DNA from: CAWEHQ01 sp051001995
Lineage (GTDB): Bacteria > Actinomycetota > Thermoleophilia > Solirubrobacterales > Thermoleophilaceae
Direction: 5' to 3'
Assembly: GCA_051001995.1 (NCBI GenBank)
Contig: JBPCMT010000062.1
Coordinates: 1-11,294 of the forward strand
DNA: 11,294 bases
Part shown: piece after piece, positions 1-5,513 of the stretch
How the letters are laid out: each line of letters starts with the position of its first letter
Numbering within the stretch: position 1 is the first letter of the stretch
The notes under the pieces: generated by a model
What the model was told of the DNA's origin: nothing
Database searches by the model: none
Seen by the model: the letters and a program-made list of their open reading frames with translations, nothing else
Program-made: the position numbers and the translations under genes

Positions 1-203
1 CCGTTGCCGGCCTGGTCGGCGGCCCGCTCGGTCAGGGTGTTCTTCACGACGCGGAAGGACGTACCGGCCTCCTTGAGGCGGCCTCGAAGATCGGCGACCT
101 GCTTCACGGTGATGCCGCGGTAGTCCACCGCGATCACCGCGGAGGACTCCTGGATATCGGAGGCCACCTTGTCGATGACCGCAGCCTTCTCGTCTCTGTT
201 CAC
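1..203 (-). CDS. rplJ: 50S ribosomal protein L10, N-terminal part (cut by window edge)
   Basis: L10 anchors the L7/L12 stalk on the large ribosomal subunit, where translation factors bind. The minus strand reads from GTG at 203 as MNRDEKAAVIDKVASDIQES, then AVIAVDYRGITVKQVADLR and FRVVKNTL. This is the usual L10 N-terminus that binds 23S rRNA, including the conserved YRG(I/L)TV and VVKNTL stretches. About 67 codons are present; the rest lies beyond the left edge. The GTG start has a good Shine-Dalgarno sequence (GGAGAG, about 7 bases upstream). It is the last visible gene of the rplK-rplA-rplJ run and follows rplA after 146 bases that hold a probable autoregulatory leader. rplL would be expected next, outside the window. 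Confidence 0.93.
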   Translation of the reverse strand, partial: MNRDEKAAVIDKVASDIQESSAVIAVDYRGITVKQVADLRGRLKEAGTSFRVVKNTLTERAADQAGN

Positions 204-228
204 GTTCGTCTCTCCACGTCGGGCTCCC

Positions 229-268
229 CGTCGGCGGGGGCCCGGGGGACGACGCGCGTGCGCCGACG
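229..268 (-). promoter_or_regulatory. large GC-rich hairpin between the L10 leader and rplJ
   Basis: Positions 229-236 (cgtcggcg) and 261-268 (cgccgacg) are perfect 8-base inverted arms around a 24-base GC-rich loop. The structure lies between the putative L10 leader and the rplJ ribosome binding site. There is no T-run after it on the minus strand, so it is not an ordinary intrinsic terminator. It could be an attenuator arm, an mRNA-processing site or a structural spacer. The pairing is seen; the function is inferred. Confidence 0.4.
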
Positions 269-272
269 ACCG

Positions 273-337
273 GTCCCACCTGCTTCGGACTTAAGCGCGA
301 GCCGCTGGCTGCGCCGCCGAAGGTCTCGGGCTGGGTA
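273..337 (-). promoter_or_regulatory. probable ribosomal protein L10 leader (autoregulatory mRNA element)
   Basis: On the minus-strand RNA, CUUCGG (322-317) pairs with CCGAAG (288-283) and an outer CCCA (335-332) can pair with UGGG. CUUAAG (295-290) sits just before the closing strand, and GCAGGUGGG follows the stem. An AGACC-then-stem, CUUAAG, GCAGGUG layout just upstream of rplJ is, as I recall it, typical of the L10 leader family, in which L10 (or the L10/L7/L12 complex) binds the mRNA through a kink-turn and represses rplJL. Position and motif order support the call. I have not tested it against a covariance model. Confidence 0.6.
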
Positions 338-349
338 AGGAAACTGAGG

Positions 350-1069
350 TCAGGCTACTGCGGCCGGCTCCTCGACGATGTTCCGGGTGCGCAGCGGATC
401 GACCCGCACACCGGGGCCAGTGGTCGTGGCCAGGGTCACGGTGCGCAGGTAGCGCCCCTTGGCCGCCGCCGGCTTCGCGCGCATCAACTCCTCGATGAGG
501 GCGGCGTAGTTCTCGAGCAGTGCGCGCTCCTCGAAGTGCGTCTTTCCAAGCGCCAGGTGCACGATGGCCGAGCGGTCGGTGCGGTACTCGACCTTGCCCG
601 CCTTCGACTCGGACACCGCCCGCCCGACGTCGTCGGCGACGGTCCCGACCTTCGGGTTCGGCATCTTCCCCTGGGGCCCGAGGATCCGCCCGAGCCGCCC
701 GACCGTGGGCATCATGTCCGGTGTCGCGATCGCGACGTCGAACTCGGTGAAGCCGTCCTGGACGCGCTGGGCGAGGTCGTCGTCGCCCACGTGGTCCGCG
801 CCGGCGTCGCGGGCCTCGCGCGCCTTGTCGCCCGTGGCGAAGACCGCGATCGTGACCTCCTTGCCCAGACCGTGGGGAAGCGCGATCGTCCCGCGCAGCT
901 GCTCTTCGGCGTGGCGCACGTTCAACCCCGTGCGCACGTGGCACTCGACCGTCTCCTTGAAGTTGCCCGACTGCATGTCCTTGACGAGACGGATCGCCTC
1001 GGCGGGCGCGTAGGAGCGCTCCCGGTCGATGCGCTCGTAGAGGTCGCGGTAGCGCTTGCCGTGGGCCAT
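350..1069 (-). CDS. rplA: 50S ribosomal protein L1
   Basis: L1 binds 23S rRNA at the mobile stalk near the E site and in many bacteria represses its own operon by binding the mRNA leader. The 239-residue length is normal for bacterial L1. The family signature is visible around residues 122-143 (PTVGRLGRILGPQGKMPNP, then KVGTV), with a typical N-terminus (GKRYRDLYERIDRERSY) and an RNA-binding surface near SGNFKETVE. The ATG at 1069 shares one base with the rplK stop (TGATG). A GGAGG within the last rplK codons lies about 10 bases upstream, so translation of the two is probably coupled. The stop is TGA at 352-350, followed by the rplJ leader. Confidence 0.97.
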   Translation of the reverse strand: MAHGKRYRDLYERIDRERSYAPAEAIRLVKDMQSGNFKETVECHVRTGLNVRHAEEQLRGTIALPHGLGKEVTIAVFATGDKAREARDAGADHVGDDDLAQRVQDGFTEFDVAIATPDMMPTVGRLGRILGPQGKMPNPKVGTVADDVGRAVSESKAGKVEYRTDRSAIVHLALGKTHFEERALLENYAALIEELMRAKPAAAKGRYLRTVTLATTTGPGVRVDPLRTRNIVEEPAAVA

Positions 1070-1494
1070 CAGCGGCCCACCTCCACGCCCATCGAGCGCG
1101 CCGTGCCCTCGATGATCTTGGTGGCCTGGTCGAGGTCGTCCGCGTTCAGGTCCACGAGCTTGGTCTCGGCGATCTGGCGCGCCTGGTCGCGGGTGATCGA
1201 GCCGACCTTCTCGCGGTGCGGCTCGCCCGAGCCCTTCTCGACACCCGCGGCCTGCTTGATTAGCACTGCGGCCGGCGGGGTCTTGGTGATGAAGGTGAAC
1301 GAGCGGTCCTCGAAGACCGTGATCACGACCGGGGTGATAGTGCCGCCGGCGTCCTGGGTCTGGGCATTGAACGCCTTGCAGAACTCCATGATGTTGACCC
1401 CGTGCTGGCCGAGCGCGGGGCCCACCGGCGGCGCCGGGTTGGCCTGGCCGCCAGGAACCTGAAGCTTGATCATCGTGAGGACTTTCTTGGCCAT
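1069..1494 (-). CDS. rplK: 50S ribosomal protein L11
   Basis: L11 binds the GTPase-associated centre of 23S rRNA and is needed for stringent-response activation of RelA-type enzymes. The 141-residue length is standard. The N-terminal domain shows the conserved KLQVPGGQANPAPPVGPALG and GVNIMEFCKAFN stretches, and the C-terminal rRNA-binding domain shows VITVFEDRSFTFITKTPPA and ARSMGVEV. The ATG start at 1494 is fixed by the universal MAKKV beginning. No Shine-Dalgarno sequence precedes it; instead a pyrimidine-rich tract (CCTCTTCTTCCTCC on the coding strand) ends about five bases before the ATG. It lies 119 bases after nusG and overlaps rplA by one base. Confidence 0.97.
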   Translation of the reverse strand: MAKKVLTMIKLQVPGGQANPAPPVGPALGQHGVNIMEFCKAFNAQTQDAGGTITPVVITVFEDRSFTFITKTPPAAVLIKQAAGVEKGSGEPHREKVGSITRDQARQIAETKLVDLNADDLDQATKIIEGTARSMGVEVGR

Positions 1495-1556
1495 TTTTGG
1501 AGGAAGAAGAGGTTAGCTGGAGCGAAAACCGAGCGATCCTAGGACGCAGGGTCGAA

Positions 1557-1574
1557 GGCTTGGGTCGCCAAGCC
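1557..1574 (-). promoter_or_regulatory. perfect hairpin in the nusG-rplK spacer
   Basis: The sequence ggcttgg-gtcg-ccaagcc is a perfect 7-bp stem with a 4-base loop, in the 119-base spacer between nusG and rplK (1495-1613). No T-run follows on either strand, so it is not a canonical terminator. A spacer of this kind is where an L1-binding translational operator for rplK-rplA would lie. I could not match the known L1 stem-internal-loop motif, so the role is open. The coding-strand word AAGCCTTCG occurs twice in this spacer. Confidence 0.4.
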
Positions 1575-1613
1575 GAGGCCCGAGGACACCGGAGCGCGAA
1601 GGCTTGCAGCCAG

Positions 1614-2141
1614 CTAGACCTTCTTCACTTGGTCGAAGCCAACCTCGACCGGCGTCTCGCGGCCGAAGATCGACACGAGCACCTTGAGCTTGGCGGCGTC
1701 CTCGTTGATCTCCGAGATCTCGCCCGAGAAGTCGGACAGGGGCCCCGACACCACCTTGACGGACTCCCCGATCGAGAACTGGGCGCGCGGTCGCACGCGG
1801 GCGCCCTGCTCGACGTCGCGGTTCAGCATGCGATCGACCTCGGTCTGCGGCAGCGCGACCGGCTTGTTCTGCGGCCCCACGAACCCGGTGACCCCGGGCG
1901 TCCCCTTGACGAGCGTCCAGGCGTCGTCGTTCATGTCGACGTTCACGAGCACGTAGCCCGGCATCGTGCGCCGCTCGGTCTGGACCTTCTGCCCGTCCTT
2001 GATCTCGGAGATCTGCTCGGTCGGGATCACGATCTGGCGAACGCGGCGCTGCTGGCCGAGCGACTCGATTCGATGCTCGAGGTTGTGCTTGACCTTGTTC
2101 TCGTGCCCTGAATAGGTGTTGACGGCGTACCAGCGAAACAC
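1614..2141 (-). CDS. nusG: transcription termination/antitermination protein NusG
   Basis: NusG binds RNA polymerase through its NGN domain and contacts Rho or ribosomal protein S10 through its KOW domain, affecting pausing, Rho termination and transcription-translation coupling. The 175-residue product has the NGN domain at about 1-108 (FRWYAVNTYSGHENKV, RRTMPGYVLV, GTPGVTGFVG) and the KOW domain at about 123-172 (FSIGESVKVVSGPLSDFSG, LKVLVSIFGRETPVEVGFDQ). Unlike many actinobacterial NusG proteins it lacks a long acidic N-terminal extension and is close to the E. coli length. The start is GTG at 2141 with GAGGAGAAGG upstream. It follows secE by 35 bases, the near-universal order. Confidence 0.97.
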   Translation of the reverse strand: MFRWYAVNTYSGHENKVKHNLEHRIESLGQQRRVRQIVIPTEQISEIKDGQKVQTERRTMPGYVLVNVDMNDDAWTLVKGTPGVTGFVGPQNKPVALPQTEVDRMLNRDVEQGARVRPRAQFSIGESVKVVSGPLSDFSGEISEINEDAAKLKVLVSIFGRETPVEVGFDQVKKV

Positions 2142-2176
2142 TGCTTGAGACCTTCTCCTCGTGGTTGTTTCCTACC

Positions 2177-2713
2177 TCAGAGGATCGCCTGGATCAGCCT
2201 CGAGAAGATCGCGTCGAGAGTGCCAAGGTAGGCACCCGCGATCACGACGAAGCCGAGCACGACCCCGGTGAGCGTGGTGAGAGTCTTTCGGTCCGGCCAC
2301 TGAACCCGCTTGAGCTCGGCCCAGACCGCGACCAGGAACGCCCCAACCTTACCGCGCTGCTTCTCGTCGCCGCGGTCGCGTCCGCTCGCCCCGGCGGTCG
2401 ACGGCTCGTCGGCGTCGAGCTCGGGCGCCGGCGGCGGCGCGTCGACGACGGTGTCCGAGCGCCCGGCAGTCTCGGGCGGTGCGGCGGCGGCGATCTGAGC
2501 CTCCGCGACCGGGTCGGGGGTGCGCTCCTCGGGCGTCGCGCTGCCGTCCGCGGCATCGGGCAGCGGCTCCGGCGCCGGGGCTGCGTTCGAGGTGCCGGCG
2601 GCGTTCGCGCCGGCTTCCCCGTCGACGCGCTCATCGGCGGTCGCACGGTTGCGCAGCCGGGCCTCGCGTCGCTCCGCCTGTCGCCGCTTCGCGTCTTGAC
2701 GGTCGCGAGCCAC
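2177..2713 (-). CDS. secE: preprotein translocase subunit SecE with long N-terminal extension
   Basis: SecE is the small essential clamp of the SecYEG channel in the cytoplasmic membrane. The canonical core is confined to about residues 122-178: an amphipathic segment with ELKRVQWPDRK (133-143) and one membrane helix (about 146-165). Before it is a region of about 120 residues: a very basic stretch (5-23), then an Ala/Pro/Asp/Glu-rich low-complexity region (26-115). Minimal SecE proteins are about 60-65 residues, so most of this one is extension. Actinobacterial SecE proteins are often extended, but 178 residues seems long to me. The start is GTG at 2713, four bases after the rpmG stop, with AAGGAG inside the end of rpmG, so the two are probably co-translated. 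Confidence 0.93.
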   Translation of the reverse strand: MARDRQDAKRRQAERREARLRNRATADERVDGEAGANAAGTSNAAPAPEPLPDAADGSATPEERTPDPVAEAQIAAAAPPETAGRSDTVVDAPPPAPELDADEPSTAGASGRDRGDEKQRGKVGAFLVAVWAELKRVQWPDRKTLTTLTGVVLGFVVIAGAYLGTLDAIFSRLIQAIL

Positions 2714-2716
2714 GGA

Positions 2717-2881
2717 CTAGCGCGTCTCCTTGTGCGGCGTGTGCCTCCTGCACCAGCGGCAGTACTTGCGAAACTCGACCCGGCTGGGGTCGTTGCGCTT
2801 GGACTTCTCGGTCTGGTAGTTCCGCCGCTTGCAGTCCTCGCAAGCGAGCGTGACGGCGATTCGTACGTCTCCGCGAGCCAT
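2717..2881 (-). CDS. rpmG: 50S ribosomal protein L33, zinc-binding (C+) form
   Basis: This is a 54-residue L33 on the large subunit near the E site. Translation from ATG at 2881 gives MARGDVRIAVTLACEDC, then YQTEKSKRNDPSRVEFRKYC and RWCRRHTPHKETR. Cys14, Cys17, Cys41 and Cys44 form the two CxxC pairs of the zinc-binding form. Organisms with this form often carry a zinc-free paralogue elsewhere for zinc limitation. GAGGAG lies only two bases before the ATG, an unusually short spacing. The gene is immediately upstream of secE; in actinobacteria rpmG commonly precedes secE in this neighbourhood. Confidence 0.95.
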   Translation of the reverse strand: MARGDVRIAVTLACEDCKRRNYQTEKSKRNDPSRVEFRKYCRWCRRHTPHKETR

Positions 2882-2966
2882 GGCTCCTCGAGCTTGTGAG
2901 CGCCGCGCGGGTCGGAAACCCCCGGCACGCGCACCGGCGCGCGCCCGCGGCGCGAGGTGGTGATCG

Positions 2967-2972
2967 AGTGTA
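2967..2972 (-). promoter_or_regulatory. candidate -10 element for the rpmG-secE-nusG operon
   Basis: In the 154-base spacer upstream of rpmG (2882-3035), otherwise extremely GC-rich, the minus strand contains TACACT, four of six matches to TATAAT including the key T-A and final T. It sits about 86 bases before the rpmG ATG. No convincing -35 hexamer lies at 16-18 bases. The call rests on the hexamer standing out from its surroundings and on the need for a promoter here. I saw nothing else I could name in this spacer. Confidence 0.4.
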
Positions 2973-3035
2973 GCGCCAGGCGGGCGCGCCGGCGCGTCAC
3001 GACGGCGGCCGCCGGCAACCCTCGGTCGCCGTCTG

Positions 3036-3512
3036 TCAGACGGGCAGTATCGGGATGTCCCAGGTGATCGCCGCCGCGACGAACGCCGCCACGGCCAGGA
3101 CCGCGAGCACCCCTATCGCCACCTTCACGCGCGTGCTCAGCTCCGAGGCCTGGTCGCCGACCCGATCGGCGTAGGCGAGCGCACGGTGGAGGAGGCGCTC
3201 GGCCCAGTCGAACTCGAGCGCGAGGATCGCCAAGCCGATCGGAATGACGAACGCGCCGGGACCCGGGACCGGCCCGGTCATCACGATCCCCGCCGCGGTG
3301 ACGATGAACCCGACCGTCACGGTCGCCGCGCGTCGCGGCTTGCTGCGCTGCTGATGGTGCTCGCGTCGTTCGTGGAGACCCTCGGCCATCTTCGCCGCCC
3401 TGCTGCGCTTGGGTGCGGCGGTTTCGGCGCTGCTGCCGTCTGAGGCGGCGGAGGCGGCGGCGCCTCCGTCCTCGGGCCTCGAAACGCCGGGCTTGGCGGG
3501 CTCGGACGACAC
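3036..3512 (-). CDS. PGPGW/TIGR02611-type membrane protein
   Basis: This is a small integral membrane protein of unknown function. The 158-residue product has a charged, Ala/Ser-rich N-terminus (1-60, with a basic ERREHHQQRSKPRR part). It is followed by a membrane helix (about 63-80), the PVPGPGAFVIPIGLAILALE segment (81-100) and the EFDWAERLLHR stretch, and a last helix (about 129-149). The PGPG motif followed by a helix and a conserved W-A-E segment is the hallmark of the putative transmembrane PGPGW family; here the Trp of PGPGW is Ala. The GTG at 3512 lies four bases from the tRNA-Thr 3' end, leaving no room for a leader. A start at Met42 (3389) is possible and would keep all membrane segments. 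Confidence 0.75.
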   Translation of the reverse strand: MSSEPAKPGVSRPEDGGAAASAASDGSSAETAAPKRSRAAKMAEGLHERREHHQQRSKPRRAATVTVGFIVTAAGIVMTGPVPGPGAFVIPIGLAILALEFDWAERLLHRALAYADRVGDQASELSTRVKVAIGVLAVLAVAAFVAAAITWDIPILPV

Positions 3513-3516
3513 GGAG

Positions 3517-3590
3517 AGCCCAGTGTCGGATTCGAACCGACGACCCCCTCCTTACCATGGAGGTGCTCTGGCCTGCTGAGCTAACTGGGC
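3517..3590 (-). tRNA. tRNA-Thr (anticodon GGT)
   Basis: The 74-nt cloverleaf is complete on the minus strand. The acceptor GCCCAGT pairs with ACTGGGC, and the D-arm is GCTC/GAGC. The anticodon stem is CCTCC/GGAGG with loop ATGGTAA, giving anticodon GGT. The T-arm is GTCGG-TTCGAAT-CCGAC and the discriminator base is U. CCA is not encoded. It sits upstream of the PGPGW gene and of the rpmG-secE-nusG block, where many actinobacteria keep tRNA-Thr. Confidence 0.97.
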
Positions 3591-3599
3591 GTGGCCGAC

Positions 3600-3605
3600 A
3601 GGGTA
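3600..3605 (-). promoter_or_regulatory. candidate -10 element for tRNA-Thr
   Basis: The minus strand reads TACCCT with nine bases between it and the tRNA-Thr 5' end, a reasonable distance for a -10 hexamer (TAnnnT core). There is no clear -35 at 17 bases. Support is spacing plus core bases only. Confidence 0.3.
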
Positions 3606-3670
3606 GCCCGGACGGATCGGCGTGGGTGCCGCCGGCTGGTGTGCCCGCCGGCCTCGCCTCGCGCGCGGGA

Positions 3671-3676
3671 TATTGT
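3671..3676 (+). promoter_or_regulatory. candidate -10 element giving a leaderless amidase transcript
   Basis: TATTGT lies seven bases before the ATG at 3684 in an otherwise GC-only stretch. There is no Shine-Dalgarno sequence before that ATG. A -10 hexamer ending 7 bases from the start codon would place the transcription start at or next to the A of ATG, as in leaderless genes common in actinobacteria. No good -35 is seen. Confidence 0.4.
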
Positions 3677-3683
3677 CCGTCTC

Positions 3684-5105
3684 ATGGAGGGCTGGGAGGT
3701 GATCGCGGGCGGGATCGCCCGCCAGGCGGAGCTCCTGCGGGCGGGCGAGCTGTCCTCGCGGGAGCTAGTCGATGCCTGCCTCGGGCGAATCGAGGCGGTC
3801 AATCCGCGGCTGCGCGCGTTCCGCTCGGTGTACGCCGAGCGGGCGATGGCGGCGGCGCGCGACGCCGAGCGGGAGCTCGGCGACGGATCCGACCCGGCGC
3901 GGCGACCGCTGCTCGGCGTGCCGGTGGCGATCAAGGACGACACAGACGTGGCGGGCGACGTGACCACGATCGGTACCGCCGCCCACGGCGACGCCGCCAC
4001 CGCCGACGCCGAGGTCGTCCGCCGCCTTCGGGCCGCCGGGGCGATCCCGATCGGCAAGACGCGCGTGCCCGAGCTCGTCATGTGGCCGTTCACCGAGACG
4101 GCGGTCGCGGGGGTGACCCGCAACCCCTGGAGCCCGGACCATACGCCGGGGGGGTCGAGCGGGGGGTCGGCGGCGGCGGTCGCGGGTGGCTTGGTGGGCG
4201 GGGCGCTCGGGTCGGATGGTGCCGGCTCGATCCGCATTCCCGCCTCGTGCTGCGGCCTGTTCGGCCTGAAGCCGCAGCGCCATCGCGTCTCGCTTGCTCC
4301 CCACCACGACCGCAGCGGCGGCTGGCACGGGCTGGCCGTCTACGGGCCGATCGTCCCGACGGTGCGCGACGCGGCGCTCTTCCTCGACGCGACAGCTGCC
4401 GTGAAGCCGCGGCGTCCGTTCGTCGAGGCTGCGGCGAGCCCGCCCGGGAAGCTGCGTATCGCCCTCTCGTTCAAGCCGCCGCCGGGCCTGACCGCCGCCT
4501 TCGCGCGCGTCGATCCCGAGGTGAGGCGTGCCACCGAGGAGACCGCCGCCTTGCTGCGCTCGCTCGGGCACGAGGTGGTCGAGCGCGACCCCGACTACGG
4601 GATGGTCTCGAACAACGTGATCGCGCGGTACCTGCGCGGCATCCATGACCAGGCGGCCGGGCTCCCCCGCCCCGACCGGCTCGAGCGGCGGACCCGCACG
4701 ATGGTGAGGATGGGCGGGCTCGTGCGCGGGCCGATGCTCGCGCGCGAGCGCGCGCGAGAAGCCGACCACGCCGAGCGCATCGGCCGGCTGTTCTCGCAGC
4801 ACGACGTGCTGCTCACCCCGGTGCTGACCGGACTGCCGCTCGAGATCGGTCGCTACGAGGGGCGCGGGGCGCTCCGCACCCTCGTGGGCTCGGCCGCGTT
4901 CGACGCCTACCCCCCGCCGTGGAACGCCACCGGACACCCTGCGGCGAGCGTTCCGGCGGGCCTCAGCGCGAGCGGCCTCCCGATCGGGGTTCAGCTGGTC
5001 GGCCGCCCGAGCGACGAGGACACGCTCCTGTCGCTGTCCGCGCAGATTGAGGCGGAGCAACCCTGGCTCGACCGCCTGCCGGCAGCCGCGCGAGCGGCGG
5101 CCTGA
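3684..5105 (+). CDS. amidase-signature family hydrolase
   Basis: This enzyme hydrolyses an amide bond by the Ser-cisSer-Lys mechanism; the substrate cannot be told from sequence. With the ATG at 3684 the protein has 473 residues, normal for the family. The catalytic Lys84 is in PLLGVPVAIKDDTDVAG. The Gly/Ser-rich signature TPGGSSGGSAAAVAGG (154-169) carries the cis-Ser (158 or 159), and the nucleophile Ser182 lies in GSDGAGSIRIPAS. The C-terminal part has GHPAASVPAGL and GLPIGVQLVGRP. It resembles GatA, but no gatB or gatC is nearby and the middle region (residues 250-400) differs from GatA as I know it, so I favour a stand-alone amidase. An in-frame start at 3591 would add 31 residues of little family character. 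Confidence 0.9.
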   Translation: MEGWEVIAGGIARQAELLRAGELSSRELVDACLGRIEAVNPRLRAFRSVYAERAMAAARDAERELGDGSDPARRPLLGVPVAIKDDTDVAGDVTTIGTAAHGDAATADAEVVRRLRAAGAIPIGKTRVPELVMWPFTETAVAGVTRNPWSPDHTPGGSSGGSAAAVAGGLVGGALGSDGAGSIRIPASCCGLFGLKPQRHRVSLAPHHDRSGGWHGLAVYGPIVPTVRDAALFLDATAAVKPRRPFVEAAASPPGKLRIALSFKPPPGLTAAFARVDPEVRRATEETAALLRSLGHEVVERDPDYGMVSNNVIARYLRGIHDQAAGLPRPDRLERRTRTMVRMGGLVRGPMLARERAREADHAERIGRLFSQHDVLLTPVLTGLPLEIGRYEGRGALRTLVGSAAFDAYPPPWNATGHPAASVPAGLSASGLPIGVQLVGRPSDEDTLLSLSAQIEAEQPWLDRLPAAARAAA

Positions 5106-5211
5106 CGCTCGGTCCGGGCTCGGTGGCACCATGAGCCGTGATCGTGCGTGCCGTGGCCGGTCCGGTCGCGGGCGCGACGCCGGGGTGCGTCCTCCGAGGA
5201 GAGGGGTGTGA

Positions 5212-5471
5212 ATGCCACGTCTGGTTCCCAATCCCGTCGGCGACGTGATCGAACCGCTCCGCCGCGTCGAGCTGGCGGTGACAAGCCTGTCCGAGGACCT
5301 CGGCGATGTGAGCTCGCTTCCGCGATCCACGGCGAGCTGGTCAGGGTGAACGAGACAATGACGGCCGTGCTCGAAGCCCTGCAAGGATTGCGCCATGACC
5401 TGGGCGAGTCCGCGACCGCAGACGGGCGGGAGACGGGGAAGAAGCGCCGCGGCGCCGGCGCGGCGCGCTGA
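5212..5471 (+). CDS. small helical protein, apparently split by a -1 frameshift
   Basis: The function is unknown. ATG 5212 has a strong Shine-Dalgarno sequence (AGGAGAGG, seven bases upstream). It opens as MPRLVPNPVGDVIEPLRRVE, then LAVTSLSEDLGDV, but the frame closes at TGA 5349 after 45 codons. From about 5310 the -1 frame continues sensibly as ELASAIHGELVRVNETMTAV, then LEALQGLRHDLGES and a basic tail, to TGA 5471. Joined at GTG 5308-5310, the two parts give a coherent 86-residue amphipathic protein. Alternatives are a single-base error or mutation, programmed slippage (no slippery heptamer seen), or two tiny coupled genes: GTG at 5346 overlaps the first stop as GTGA. It lies between the amidase and the decad-repeat gene. 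Confidence 0.5.
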
Positions 5472-5513
5472 GCGACGCCGCCAGCGTCCGGCGCAATCGC
5501 GAGCGGCCGCCCG

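Noticed and set aside
2242..3558. A 438-codon minus-strand frame overlapping secE, rpmG, the PGPGW gene and the tRNA
   Set aside because: It crosses a tRNA and three well-supported genes in another frame, and is low-complexity Arg/Pro/Ala.
3684..5105. Amidase as GatA of the Asp/Glu-tRNA amidotransferase
   Set aside because: There is no gatB or gatC in the neighbourhood and the middle of the protein does not look GatA-specific. It is kept as a general amidase, though the possibility is not excluded.
5131..5211. A 26-codon frame ending directly before ATG 5212
   Set aside because: It is an Arg/Gly-rich peptide with no ribosome binding site. Its stop next to the next start is probably chance.
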